Under the pieces are notes generated by a model that ran no database searches, was not told the DNA's origin, and worked only from the letters and a program-made list of their open reading frames with translations. From NCBI GenBank assembly GCA_004764695.1, contig SMSO01000014.1:3733148-3797147 (forward strand): a stretch of 64,000 bases of DNA, given 5' to 3'. The stretch is from Schizochytrium sp. TIO01 (Eukaryota; Sar; Bigyra; Thraustochytrida; Thraustochytriidae). Shown piece by piece: positions 11,201 to 20,501 of the stretch; within the stretch, counting starts at the first letter, position 1; the number at the start of each line of letters is the position of its first letter. The position numbers and the translations under genes are program-made.

Positions 11201-14184
11201 TTGTTGTCACCTTCCATTGAAACATTCGTTGTTGTTTTTTCAACCCCAGAAGGCTTCTTGAAAGCTCTCATCATGTCAAGACTAGCATGATAGACAACAA
11301 CTGATCGAAGCTCTTCCTCTGCTGCTTTTGAAACAGCTCCAATATTAGTGTCAGTAGCAAAATTGAACAAGATATCTAGAGCTTTAATGCTCGGCGAGCG
11401 GGAGAAATTTCCTTCAGCTGTCTGAGAATACTTGCAAATCTCTCTAAGAATCTCTAAAGCTTTGGGAGAGAGTTGTGCCGGGTCTTCTGAAACGAAGAAC
11501 GATAATACCTTCTCAACTTCTGCTAATCTCATACTTGGCACAGTTTCAGCCATCATTGTCAAGATTGCATCAGCAAGTTCTTTGTCAGATCCCTTCGCTT
11601 CGTCTACACCTTGCCACATAGTCGCTAGCATGCCCTCAGGAATCATGCGTGCTCCACTCAGAAAGACCAAAAGGCGAGCTGCGCGTTTAGTCATTTCGCT
11701 ATGAGCCAAAGGACCGCGAACAGCATTTTCAATTGCCTTAGATTGAATAATCCATTCTGAAAGTAGTATCTTATTTAACTTCCAAGCAATTGAAATGCGC
11801 GTATATTCAAATTGGTCAGCGTATTGCACCCTAGAGTTGACGCTTGAATTTAGAGATGGAGTAGGCAAAGCGGAGTCATCCCTCGCCCTTGGTGCCTTGG
11901 GCGGGGTCATAAAAGCACTCGCTGAAGGTTGAGTTGACATATTTGTAGGGGTAGATGGCCCTTCAGCAGGAGCAGCAAAACGAACCTCAGGTGCGTGATC
12001 TGAGTTTGTCTTCAATTTCTGATTGTTAAACTCGAAACTTTGGGAGCGATTAAGGAGCACAGATGAAAGGAGGTTTTTTGTCCGTTCCTTTGATTCGACC
12101 GTGCTCAGCGCACTATCTTCTCCATTGGACTCTGAAGTATACGATGATGCCATAGTAGTCTGCCTGTATGCTAGGCCTGCAGGATACACTTCAGCATTTT
12201 TGACACGATCTATTAAATCAACCACAAGGTCCATACCATCTAACCGTTGCATAATTGCTGGGCACTGAAGACGCTTTTCTGCAAATTTGATGGCAAGGTC
12301 TTCAATGAATGAGGACGCCTCGCGCTGAGCCATGCATCGATGTGCAATTTTTGTTGCACGCTCAAGCGTCTCTTGCACAAAGTGTTTTGACAGCTGGCGT
12401 ACTTGAGGTTGAGGCATTTGATCCACAATTTTAAAGATGCGGTGTAGGAATGATGGTAGTAACATCTGAGCTAAAGTGCGGGATAGCGTGGTGCCTACCC
12501 CAGCAAAGAGGGAAAGTAAATGCCGCGCGAGATCAAGATTGCTAGGATGATTCTTTAGAAGAAACATAACTGTCTGGAACCCATCAACATTTATGAAATG
12601 CTCCAAGTTCATTACGAAGAAACGAGAAACCATCTTGTTGTGGGAAAACCGCATTACTGTCGCCGCATCCTCTGAGTCCTTCGTATCATCTACCACAGAA
12701 TTAGCAAGTAGATTATTAATGGCCTTTGAAGCATAAAGACCACGACGACCAAATGATCTTGAGTTCAGAGGTGCAAGCATGCTAATGGCGCTTCTAGGTA
12801 AGTTTGTATCTTTGTTTGGCGGGAAGCCGACAAAGGTTACCAATAAAATATCATCTTGATCTGACGATGAAGACATGTTGCTGCCTTTTTCTACTGAAAC
12901 AATAACTGCTTGATACCAATTGCCGTCCCCTATAAGGCACGCATCAAGCATAATCCCAGGTTCAAGAGAGCTGAGAAATGTCTTCTCGCTGGGAGACAGA
13001 GACTCCCAGTCCGCTTTGAGTTCACTGAGTTCTCTGTCAGGTTTCAAATTCGACACGCCAAGAAAAGTTGATGAGGAATTTTCGGTCAAATTTGCAGCTT
13101 TGAGGCTACTATTGCCCCACTCCAAGCCACATTCCAAAGAAGCATCGATATCAGTGTTAATACTAGGCGGGCGTTTGTTTGCTTGTTTGTTTCCGGTTTC
13201 AAACTTGTTTTCACTACTGTCAATGACAGTAGAGTGAAGCTGTGGTGACCCTTGCATCTGACTATTCGTCGACGAAAGGGTGTTGCTTGGGTTGTCGAGA
13301 GAAGGTCGAAATATCTTGGGATCCTTTGGAAACCATTTCCTTTCTATCACAGAGGGTTCGTCACCAACCTCCAATATTTCTACTTCAATCTCAGTATTTG
13401 TTGGCGAAATTTGAAGAACACGGCAGGGCATCCACTGCCCCAATGAATCAGAATAGACAAAGCCTGAGTCGCCTTGACCAAATGCGTGGAGCCATTCTTC
13501 CAGGTTTGGAGGAACTGATTGTTCAGGAATACCATGGTGAGAAAAGTCCGCTCCAGATGCTTCACCCGCTGTGGCTACTACATGGTCGCTGGTTTGGTAG
13601 CTCCTAAGATTTAACTCGGCATGCTGCTGGCGCCAACGCTTGGCCTCTTCGAGCCCATAAGAGGCATAAAAGTTATTAGTAGGACGCAAGAGCTCTACCA
13701 GTGTTGCTACCTCTGGGTCTGAGTAGTTCACCTCAGCATGAGATCGAATCCTATCCACCAGTGCCTTCACAAGACTGCAAATAAAGGTATTGACTAAAGG
13801 AAGCTGATCATCTTTGTAATAGCGCTTGAGAACTGCAGAAGCCATCTGCGGGACAGCTGAGTGGTAGAAAAACTCCTCATGTGCCTTAGTTCCTTTGCCT
13901 TGATCAATCCACTCGACCCAGGTAATGAAATTCCTCAATGTCGTGTCCAGCGGACTGTCAGCTTTGTTTACTACTTGAACAAATAGACTGCAGTTTTCCT
14001 GAAATTTTGATAGTGTTGTAGTGTGCTTTGCCCGATCATATTCTTGTTCTCCGCTAGTCCCCCCACCCACATTTTGGTGTTGCAAATTTCCCTCCTGGTG
14101 TTCACCTCGATGTTCCGGTTGTTCCCTGCTTTGTTTATCCTGCGTCTGCCTGGAGCCTTGTTGATTTCTACGTTCTTCCGACAT
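5233..14184 (-). CDS. Giant USP-family ubiquitin carboxyl-terminal hydrolase (USP9X/USP34/USP24 type)
   Basis: A single uninterrupted frame of 2,983 residues starts at the ATG at 14182-14184. The USP catalytic domain lies at about 2120-2475. The Cys box is GLVNLGFICYMNSLVQQL, with nucleophile Cys2129 and the Asn five residues before it conserved. The His box VHSGASLNSGHYYSYI contains His2407, and WFEFNDRIVKPFD supplies the last conserved block. A ubiquitin-like domain is seen at about 1435-1515 (LREQIAHTIGLESAERLRIFAGG). Most of the rest looks like helical repeat, as in USP9X and USP34. Two N-terminal segments, about 240-290 (GQWMPCRVLQISP) and 410-475 (GDGNWYQAVIVSVEKG), have a Tudor-like pattern. 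The enzyme should remove ubiquitin from protein substrates; its targets cannot be predicted. The two residues before the catalytic Cys (Phe-Ile) differ from the usual Asn-Thr or Ala-Thr. The gene is divergent from the ATG16-like gene. Confidence 0.93.
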   Translation of the reverse strand: MSEERRNQQGSRQTQDKQSREQPEHRGEHQEGNLQHQNVGGGTSGEQEYDRAKHTTTLSKFQENCSLFVQVVNKADSPLDTTLRNFITWVEWIDQGKGTKAHEEFFYHSAVPQMASAVLKRYYKDDQLPLVNTFICSLVKALVDRIRSHAEVNYSDPEVATLVELLRPTNNFYASYGLEEAKRWRQQHAELNLRSYQTSDHVVATAGEASGADFSHHGIPEQSVPPNLEEWLHAFGQGDSGFVYSDSLGQWMPCRVLQISPTNTEIEVEILEVGDEPSVIERKWFPKDPKIFRPSLDNPSNTLSSTNSQMQGSPQLHSTVIDSSENKFETGNKQANKRPPSINTDIDASLECGLEWGNSSLKAANLTENSSSTFLGVSNLKPDRELSELKADWESLSPSEKTFLSSLEPGIMLDACLIGDGNWYQAVIVSVEKGSNMSSSSDQDDILLVTFVGFPPNKDTNLPRSAISMLAPLNSRSFGRRGLYASKAINNLLANSVVDDTKDSEDAATVMRFSHNKMVSRFFVMNLEHFINVDGFQTVMFLLKNHPSNLDLARHLLSLFAGVGTTLSRTLAQMLLPSFLHRIFKIVDQMPQPQVRQLSKHFVQETLERATKIAHRCMAQREASSFIEDLAIKFAEKRLQCPAIMQRLDGMDLVVDLIDRVKNAEVYPAGLAYRQTTMASSYTSESNGEDSALSTVESKERTKNLLSSVLLNRSQSFEFNNQKLKTNSDHAPEVRFAAPAEGPSTPTNMSTQPSASAFMTPPKAPRARDDSALPTPSLNSSVNSRVQYADQFEYTRISIAWKLNKILLSEWIIQSKAIENAVRGPLAHSEMTKRAARLLVFLSGARMIPEGMLATMWQGVDEAKGSDKELADAILTMMAETVPSMRLAEVEKVLSFFVSEDPAQLSPKALEILREICKYSQTAEGNFSRSPSIKALDILFNFATDTNIGAVSKAAEEELRSVVVYHASLDMMRAFKKPSGVEKTTTNVSMEGDNKSEQTRPSVPNVTGSKKEVSLTSDQATLMFNVLTAAQAAAAGCGLDEDGRTFREVLISRALACLQRETVIAPALHVLQHVIYSYPRSKELGPRVNFQLQEHLTGRESREDVVAWLERWHSIIDLCFGKCKELCTDFKYNFAKYSSSLTHLLDFVLILLNESDLVLTENQLASLWETLVKNPQARSNEQTACFRFITFLLTDYLAPEVTDSEAPKAKMGDNKFVGLDVVTLDTIFTDHIGNLMLWRVSEESETTWPMAAFSCLQFAMLQLNRAKGHLAWAPSKPSASPAQRRPSGLMYMLELDDIGEPTPSMDSVRVLESEHLQGEDVLWYLALHAKSDKTSSRAADMLCRLHLGAALQTYETLEYRKTFVEKAMRELQAAISVMEESFVQGSRAAIRCLGLVRPLLQFTEKQTSILCEVLGNEAWEFVAPHSASTVGQSFEVTVSNNFKGSAGHNTKSVIMLSTKDPVWRLREQIAHTIGLESAERLRIFAGGKEIKLDTGAQLIRDMHGLSPGVTIMACEKPPAGVAADMAARKSLIFGVAAASEQKSNDMDVPGGNADPELTQPPLRSPAESEIVLAKQKLSVLPSVILASNSKYSEMLFNLLDVCADAAVSKGSSEDQHAGNTLSADVWKLLQALPSSESFQDMGRLLEEVQKDKVSLLKLLYAIELIESLFAPGNGLSKSGLAHQFIEAKGIQCIMDQLTKVIARAPGELEAKSMLDFRASQILSIIAKLLRISFFTVAAYIKHTGPGMENLVYSLMPRLTTMIRLQKEVDLSGLVLMDMDSAFPFSTACVGNTQSTLLPELSSLQYAMNLFRDVAGLREIEAAANAAENALRSFVLHPVVLTNMDTELLPGIKRSLLNLCAFGIGTWALTRDPALSSAAYLSPFLQNGLVCNHGFIPTITRFVFRNAFQHLAREKPLFGAHSLEALSRVELPTETDLAECDQYFKLFEGLMSSPEVLANVQGSDVFAPLVKNVREILTGEDLINPRILEGYFHILKSGVSRTDLQVAEHICKLLLTECLYPDGGADVESPSLAPEGVRLGAFRVLAEAVIVHPSLWNSLVGSYIRKATTISFRDLYEFQAQKNATFSSSDMPDASSEIAALSGACWSVELGTDQRAPCGFQGLVNLGFICYMNSLVQQLFNIPRLRYGILRARLPPPNKANTDTDTPVTQEQREVLLEFQRMMGALDLSIKQAYNPTAWCQVFKDEQGQPVNLFEQQDAHEFFNTLCDRVDEMLQQSGQRKLISDAIGVSIANQLLCVDSSVTDGLHRENPAVREYCLTQELGDGVTSLRESLRNFVAGEVINDYSWEERGNAKLRTLKRQCIADLSDVVFVHLKRFRLNWTTFMTEKINSRFEFPLEIDFFPYTKEGLEWKGYPNDEKRYGERGKAYYQFELAGVVVHSGASLNSGHYYSYIRSRFGPTKGQWFEFNDRIVKPFDLSSLEEATFGGGLRTSSYGVEIPSANNAYMLVYERKQMVQDEAKFMGAEAASFVTCGKAVPEIVKLKLMPEGLTDSILHQNRIAQAVQRVFEPGVTELFKAVALADQGPPQDPQFAMDAVVYALDTLARSMSGRTELPDLLMGLQRLIIVQPGTAQTCLDLIAERSASENLLPDLLLQQVSEIVREGAGALLGLLLAESLAQSDTPWPGLDIFLSQLIDPVLNSVYLRGNLQNHTQWWAVVRTASRHSEYARNFLVSKCIIAHAIDIFMGNLSPLRAVWSDFPELGPEPPFQQSLSVSGSMAVDWKEPFGVIRELCEGDEAERDLPGWCALQSPDVLEQALLYLHQFEQEHRICNPRETPAESIGVIYAYVCKHKPDLEVTILDAIIRHIAGASYQSMGLYFAILEEILRSVADLEHIELSLRQPFAEIADTHASNPLYLCEFTRYLLSFYLEQPRPILPLPLNPEDRNEAAIMPWLGETVQHLHSCVSVSRDSSSVSLQELDPPEVTREAQSSGASTAGESGVPKLPCEDMELLASMYEDFIELLSR

Positions 14185-15498
14185 GACTTCGCTTTGACCG
14201 CAGTCTAATCAATCGCCAGTCACAGTAATGATTGAGATATTCCACTCTGGAACGCGATGAAGATCTCAATGATTCCCAGCAGAATCAATCCAAAAGGTTT
14301 CTCAAGAGCCTTATACCAATCGCCAGCTACAAATCAAAATATCTTACTTTTCAAGCGAGAACAGTAGCAAAGATCCGCAGTTTGGATTCACGCTCTCGTA
14401 CCCCTCCCCAGAGCGCTTTGCGTCTATTTATCTGCTTATTCCTTAGAAAGAAGATAGACAGAACGGCCAGGTCGGCCGATGCCCATGAACAAGCCTCCGG
14501 GCGGACCACGTAACACGAGTCGTTTCCCACGTGATCGCCAAAGGGGCGCACCCGTGGCACCAGTGCCGGTGAATCAGGTCGCGCCACCGCTCCACCTTGC
14601 TACAATGCGAGTCTGTAGCTAGCGAAGCCGCGGAGAAGGACCCGAACGAAGGAAAGGTCACTCACTTTTTGTTGTTCTACGTCTCTCTAGTGGAGCTGTT
14701 CAAAGTTAAACTTTCACTTTGCAAACCGTATAACCCACTTTACGCAGCATGGAAAAACAATGGCTTATAGGCACCCAATGTAGACTATAGCCGCAGTATA
14801 CTATAGACAATGGGTATTTCGTTTGCAGACGTTTGTATCCGAGTGTGAACATCGTAAAGCGAGAAAGTCTGCTCTCGATGGGCCTTCGCTTGCGTCATTG
14901 GGGTCCACCATCACACCAGATTGAGAAATGATAGAAAAGAGGGGACTCTTATGACTTGACGGAGCCAGAGATTACTGCTCTTGGTAGTAATTGAAGCTGC
15001 CGAGTTGATGAGCGAATGAAAAAAACTCAGCTTTACTTGTTGGTTGGGAACTCTGAAAACTCATAATGTTGAAGTATTAACGAAGTCAACCGAACAAGAA
15101 AATGAGCATCTGCTGCCTCTTGAAAACCCATGGCTGTGACTTGGTATTGAATCGCCCTCGCAGTCTGTCGTCAGCATTTGCTAGCAATTCTACACCCAAT
15201 TTAGCTGATGGCGCGAGGTAGTTCATAACGCTTCTACAACTCATGTTCTATTTTAAAATAAAATATGTATTGAAAAGTTTAATTATAAAAAAGTACAGAA
15301 TACATGAGAAAAGGGGAGAGAACTCGAAGAATATTATCATCACTATCTCGAAAACGAAAACGACGATTGAGACGCACACGATCATAATTGAGCCAGGCGT
15401 ACTAGCGTCTCACGCCAAAGCTCTTGCTTGTGAGAGCAGGCCGCGTGAACTGAGCGAATCCATATTTTAGTTGCACTGGACCGGAGGATAGCAGCGCC
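14185..15498. other. Shared intergenic region of two divergent genes
   Basis: About 1.3 kb separates the start codons of the deubiquitinase (minus) and the ATG16-like gene (plus), so both promoters should lie here. It contains two CACGTG-like cores near 14504-14532 (CCACGTAA and CCCACGTGA). No TATA box, tRNA or convincing ORF was found. Short ORFs on both strands are low-complexity or out of keeping with neighbouring codon use. Confidence 0.45.
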
Positions 15499-17624
15499 AT
15501 GACCATGACGCAGACAACGCTGGAGACAGAGCTGCTGAAGCGTCTCGAGGAACGCGACGAGCGGCAGTCGGCGTGCTTTGAGGAGCTTGCACTGCTGTTT
15601 GCATGTCAACAAGACCGTGTAAGTTTAAATACTTGCTTCCCAATTCTGGTAACTTGGCCTAGGTTTGGCTCGCCTTCGGAAATCTTTTATAATAAAGTAT
15701 CTGGGCTGGTTTCGAGGAGCGGAGATCTTTGTCATCAACTCATATAAAGTGAATGAACCAAGGAACGTTTGATGTAAAGAGATAAGCGATAGAAGTTCCC
15801 ATTGATGTCAGTTCCCTAAGAGACGAATTAGAAGTGGTGACCAGAACTTGCAAGAATATTATTGGTTTCTTAAACGTGAACCCTGGGGCCAAAATGCAGA
15901 AGAAATGATCTAGACAACTGACGCAGGCAGGCAAAACCCGTCCTTTGGGTAATGATAAAATGGTGGGACAGCTTTCATACCTGGAGCAACAACACAATCT
16001 ACAAGAGGCATCTAAGGGTGTAACAAAGTTAACCGCAACGGAATCAACGCAGTCCTCAAATGACTCTGTCGTTGGAGAGAAAGAACAACAAACAGATTCT
16101 TCAACAAAACCTTCAACGCCAACCTCATCTGCGTCGCATTCACCAGTTCCACAACTCTCTAGCTCGGCCAGCAATCTAGCATGTGCAGCTCCCTCCGTTT
16201 ACCCAACCTCTGTGTTCGAGCTACAGCGAGAACTTCTCCGGGTTCGGAATGAGTGTAGCATGCTCAAGACACATCTTTCAGAAACTCGTGAGCGTCTTCG
16301 TCAAGAACGGCTGCAGAGATCTCGTGTTGAGGATGAACTAAAATCAGCACAACAGAATCTGCTTGATACCCAAAGTGAGCTGCGTGCTCTGCGAGTTCAG
16401 CACAAGCGTACTGAAGAGAAATACCTAGAGGTCTCTTCACGTAACCACGACCTGGAAACGCGAATTGTTGAGGAAAAGGTCAAGGTTGCTGAAACCTTGA
16501 ATGCTATGAATGAGATGATCCAGAACCAACAACACAAAGACCAGGCATTGAGCCAATCTGCTCTAGCCAGTCTAGCCCAGGTCAATTTGAGCGATGATGC
16601 TGACAAAGGTCCGAAGGATGCAAAGGAAGAAGAGAAAACTGTAGGTACCACCCAATCAACTCAAGCATGGACTAGCAATGTTGGTGTGCAGATCCCTACC
16701 GAATGGCGCGTACTGTCTGATTGTACTGGGGTAAGCATAGTATCCTTGTCTTACAATGATGAAGGTACTGCATTAGTGGCAGGCGGGAGCGATGGTGTAT
16801 TGCGAATTTGGTCACCTCTGTTTTACAGCGAACTTTCGCGTACTGAATCAATCCGCCAGCCGATCCTTAGCGTTGATATGAAGTCCATTTATATTCTAGG
16901 CACATGTGATCGTTCCTGCTATCTTTGGAGAGTGGGTGACCTAGGATCTCCGGCTACACTTGTTCATCGCCTTTCAGGAGGACATACTGGATCAGTTGTT
17001 GCAGGTCGTCTAACTCCGGACTGTCGCTATGCAGCTACTGGTGGTAGAAAGATCAAAATTTGGGACATTTCTTCCGGAAACGTGGTTCGGACAATTGATT
17101 GCATGTCCAAATGTCTTGCACTAGACGTTAATGAACAAGGTAACTTATTGGTGTCTGGCCACGCTGACAAGGGGGTTCGTCTTTGGGATCTACGCACCGG
17201 CCAGCGTGCTGGCTTTGTTCCTTCACTTCATACCAACCCGTTGACATCAGTCAGCTTTTCGAAGATGGACAATAAAATAATCACAGTGGCCATGGATAAT
17301 CGCTTGGCTATTCTTGATGTGAATAAGATGGGTGATGAACCTCCCAAATATATTTCAGATCCTGAATTTCGTGCTAATCAGTGGTGGTGTAAAGCTTGCG
17401 TAAGTCCTGGTTTGTATCGTTCAAGCACTGTGCTTGTTGCCGCGGGATCTAAGGCTGGAAGCCTCTTCATTTGGGATGCTGAATCTGGTGATAAACTCCA
17501 TGCAGAACAGGCTCATTCTCAACCTGTTACTTGTGTCGTTTGGAGTCCCTCTGGTTCGCAACTTGCTTCTGTAGATGCCGGTGGAGCAATCGTGTGCTGG
17601 AATGCAACCTCATCACGCCGCTGA
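15499..17624 (+). CDS. ATG16: ATG16-like autophagy protein, coiled coil plus WD40 (two exons)
   Basis: Exon 1 is 15499-15618 and exon 2 is 15927-17624. The 308-base intron begins GTAAGT, has a CTGAC branch-like site and ends ACGCAG; both sides are phase 0, giving 605 residues. The N-terminal helix (ELLKRLEERDERQSACFEEL) corresponds to the ATG5-binding segment of ATG16. A long coiled coil spans about 134-242 and should allow dimerisation. A WD40 propeller fills about 299-605, with typical endings such as GVLRIWS, IKIWDIS, KGVRLWDL and LFIWDAE. In the known system ATG16 scaffolds the ATG12-ATG5 conjugate and directs ATG8 lipidation on membranes. The order helix, coil, propeller matches metazoan and plant ATG16 rather than the short yeast form. 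Without the first exon the ATG5-binding part would be missed. Other coiled coil plus WD40 proteins are possible but fit less well. Confidence 0.87.
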
Positions 17625-18046
17625 TGACCGACCATTTCCATCCCTTTCTCTCTTGACTATATATTAGCACCTTCCCACAGAACTTAATGTTATATTTATA
17701 TTTCTCTCACGAGTTCTGCCTGTTGTATTGAGCCGTTATGGGTGTGTATAAAGCATGAAAAGGTGTGCACCACCGTGATACTATTATGATAGACAGCAGT
17801 AGCACTACTTAGTAGCACCTAGATGAGTAGTATATGTATGTTTAGATTAATTTAATCTAAGCGAGAATTGCTAGAACGTTGCGAGGACTCAATTTGATGA
17901 AACAATAGTAGACAACCTGAGAGCGCATATACATGGAACATTGGAATTGATATGCAAACCGATGTTGTAAACTCAGAAAGAGTTGGGTTGGAGCTCCTTG
18001 CAAAACTTTCAGAAGACGATCCGGTAAAAGGCACAAGTGAATTAGC
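17625..18046. other. Intergenic region downstream of ATG16-like gene
   Basis: This stretch holds the ATG16-like 3' flank and the 5' flank of the coiled-coil gene. A short frame from an ATG at 17952 reads coding-like text for about 25 codons but is in a different frame from the following gene. The only intron that would join them is about 39 bases, too short to trust. No other feature was seen. Confidence 0.4.
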
Positions 18047-18766
18047 ATGGAGACTCTCTCAGACGATGATAATGTGGCGCTTATTGCGAGGTACCAAAGC
18101 GCCCGTCTTGCTGTGGAGCGCGAGCTTGCAGCGCCACCATTGCAACTCAATGCAAAGAGAGATTGTTTAGAGTCATCGTTGAGCTTTAACGATGAAGACA
18201 ACACCGAAAATGCCGTGAAAGACTTGAAACCTAGCTCAGACTATGTTATGATAAAAGGCTCTATTCAGGAGGACATGTGCATTCGAGTGCTTGAGTTGGA
18301 TCGAACCAACCATCAATTGAAAGCTGAAAACGTTCTTCAAACTAGAGAAATTGCTTCCCTACAACGCAAACTATTCGCTGAACGAGCAGCGCGAGGGATG
18401 TCAATTTTACAACGGGTTGTTGAGCTTGACGTTTCGCACAGACTAATGAAAGCTTGGCATGGGTGGCGTCTTGTACATGCTCGAAAACATGGGCATCGCC
18501 AATCTGAGCGGCAAGGGCCAGCATCGCCCGACGTTCGTCACGAAGATTTGCTAGCGGTTGTGACACGGCTTCAAGCGGAGAACAGACAACTCCAAATGGA
18601 GTTAGATGATCGCGCTCGTGCTGCAGAGGTCCTCTGCAAAAGGCTCTTGAGAGTGGATGCCACTATCCAGAGCCCTGCTTCGCCTCTTCCCAAAAATGAT
18701 TCATCAAGCAGGTCTCACCGCCGCCATTCCGGGGCAGGTGCAGCAACCTCACGATATCAATATTAA
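18047..18766 (+). CDS. Coiled-coil protein of unknown function
   Basis: The ORF begins at an ATG at 18047 and encodes 239 residues. Two helical, heptad-like regions are visible, at about 75-115 (IQEDMCIRVLELDRTNHQLK) and 165-205 (LLAVVTRLQAENRQLQMELD). Between them lies KAWHGWRLVHARK, which resembles a single SFI1- or IQ-like Trp motif that could bind a centrin or calmodulin; this is weak evidence. The C-terminus is Ser- and His-rich and looks disordered. I recognise no family. The ciliary flavour of other genes in the window makes a basal-body or cytoskeletal role conceivable, but nothing in the sequence proves it. An in-frame start further upstream was not found. Confidence 0.65.
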   Translation: METLSDDDNVALIARYQSARLAVERELAAPPLQLNAKRDCLESSLSFNDEDNTENAVKDLKPSSDYVMIKGSIQEDMCIRVLELDRTNHQLKAENVLQTREIASLQRKLFAERAARGMSILQRVVELDVSHRLMKAWHGWRLVHARKHGHRQSERQGPASPDVRHEDLLAVVTRLQAENRQLQMELDDRARAAEVLCKRLLRVDATIQSPASPLPKNDSSSRSHRRHSGAGAATSRYQY

Positions 18767-19222
18767 CTTCAAACGAGGAGAGACCCAGAGATCAACTAGT
18801 CAAGAAAAATATATATGACCTATTTCCAGCATCATACCTCCTTCGTCATCGTGCTCCAATTCAGCGAACGAAGCCATATACGTAGAACATATCGAAAACA
18901 TCGCCCTTTCAAGTCGCTCTTCTAAGCCCGTCCTGTCTAATCCGCTTTCGTTGCACACCAAACTTGAGTAAAGATGTTGTTGAAGAACAAATTTCATCGA
19001 ACCTCCTTACTCTCAATACTTCGTTTTTTTTTAAAGAATGAATAATTTGTACACTAATTAGGGTCAAACGGAAAGAAACCTACTCCGATATGCTGAACTG
19101 CTTCTTAGTCTTCCCAGTTGATTCGCAGATTTGAATTGCAGTCCAAGTGAAAAAAAAGAAAGAAAAAAAGTAAAGGTAAGGCAAGCAGATGGATCGACAA
19201 ACTCTAAAGGAATGACAGTAGC
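18767..19222. other. Intergenic region between convergent genes
   Basis: Apart from the doubtful 65-codon ORF this gap holds 3' flanks of both neighbours. A T-run ending in TTTAAA is present near 19024-19038 and an A/G-rich run near 19150-19172. Confidence 0.4.
18800..18997 (-). CDS. Small acidic ORF, 65 residues, uncertain
   Basis: An ATG at 18995-18997 opens 65 codons with plausible protein-like composition (CNESGLDRTGLEERLERAMF, then ELEHDDEGGMM). It lies in the gap between the coiled-coil gene and the CUEDC2-like gene, tail to tail with the former. A possible splice donor (GGAG followed by GTATGA) falls inside it, so it may be the first exon of a spliced gene or just chance. No family was recognised. 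Confidence 0.28.
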   Translation of the reverse strand: MKFVLQQHLYSSLVCNESGLDRTGLEERLERAMFSICSTYMASFAELEHDDEGGMMLEIGHIYFS

Positions 19223-19775
19223 CTAAGCCCACCCTGTGCCACGCTTGCCCTTGGTCTTAACACGTCCACGGGAACCGCCATCCCACTCTTTGGTATCATC
19301 AATGATCATATAACGGCCACCCTTGCGACTAACAATTTGTCCATCGAGATAGCGAATCCCTGAACCCGTCTTAGCATCCTGTTCTTTCTTTTTGGCACGA
19401 CGTGCAGCCTTTCGATTATCACGTGCGATTGCTGCCGCGGACTTGGATTTGGATGAATCTGTGACAGCAAACTCATCAAACTTCTCCATGATTGACTTTT
19501 TCACGCGTTGTTGCTCCTTCGCATCGAGCTCAGCCTGCTGAGCAGCCAGGGCTTCCTTGTCTTCGAAATCACGCTTAAAAATTGCATGAACCTGATCAAT
19601 ACCGCGGTCCAAAATGAACATTGCCGTAGTTTCTGGGTCATTGTTACATAATTTGCGCATCGTGTGAAGAACAGCGTTAGCATCAGCATTTGGTGGGCAA
19701 ACTACCATGACCTGCTCGAGCTTAATGGTCTCCTCCGGGCTTGGAGGCATGGGTTTGTTTGACTCTTCGTCTTCG

Positions 19776-19811
<36 letters not shown>

Positions 19812-20290
19812 TCATCATCATCAGAGTTGTTCTCGGAGCTGGAATTGTCATCCCCATCTTTATCCTCGTAGCACGTGGCGCTTTTGCTTTTCCCATTCTC
19901 TGAGCTCAGGATCGACTTGAAGTCTGTTACACGGTACTCTGAAGCAGCCGAAGCTGAAGATAGGCCTTCTTGTACAGGCTCATCTCCTTTACTGCTCCCA
20001 CGATCATTTGTAGCTACGTCGCTGTCATCACTAGCGTCTCCGTGTTGCAACTTGACGTAAAGCTCGTGAACCTCAGGAGTGGCAGCGTTGTCAGCATCAA
20101 GTTCTGGACAAAATCCACTGAGAACTTCAAGAAAGTCTTCCAGAGGCATGGATTCTTCCGCTGCAGCGCTCAGGTATGTCACAACCTCTTCTGCAAGCAC
20201 AACTTCAAGATCCAACGCAGAGTCGTCACCATCATGAACGCCACCGGACGCCGTGAGAGTAGCGTGCAAGTCCCTCAAGAACGCCTCCAT
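19223..20290 (-). CDS. CUEDC2: CUE domain-containing protein 2 (CUEDC2)-like
   Basis: The first ATG in frame is at 20288-20290, giving 355 residues. The central part (about 200-255; LEQVMVVCPPNADANAVL and then PETTAMFILDRG) has the layout of a CUE ubiquitin-binding domain. The C-terminal block IRYLDGQIVSRKGGRYMIID closely matches the conserved tail of animal CUEDC2 (RYIDNQVVSTKGERF), and IMEKFDEFAV matches the segment before it. The N-terminal helices also fit. CUEDC2 in animals is a ubiquitin-binding adaptor involved in NF-kB signalling and mitotic checkpoint control; the protist role is unknown. A run of about 16 acidic residues lies near the middle, encoded by a GAC/GAT repeat. The frame extends upstream to a TTCGCAG that looks like a splice acceptor, so a short 5' exon is possible. 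Confidence 0.8.
19778..19823. repeat. Coding GAC/GAT trinucleotide repeat (poly-Asp)
   Basis: On the plus strand this reads as tandem GTC followed by tandem ATC. It encodes the poly-aspartate run of the CUEDC2-like protein. Such repeats often vary in length between strains. Confidence 0.9.
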
Positions 20291-20501
20291 AGCCCTCGAA
20301 TATTTTTTATACTGTACGTGATCTGCGAACAAAGTTTACCCTTTGCGCTGCTTGATGTGCAATATCAATACCAATCCGGCAATGCCGACTTAATTGGACT
20401 GGGATGGTGATGGTTTTGACGATGCAGTTTGTTTCGTTTTGTTCCTACTACTATTATTGGCGTTAGGTAGAAGCTAGCACTAATTTAGTCTTCAGTTGAA
20501 A

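Noticed and set aside
17952-18170. ORF upstream of and overlapping the coiled-coil gene in another frame
   Set aside because: Joining it needs a 39-base intron, much shorter than the introns found elsewhere in the window.
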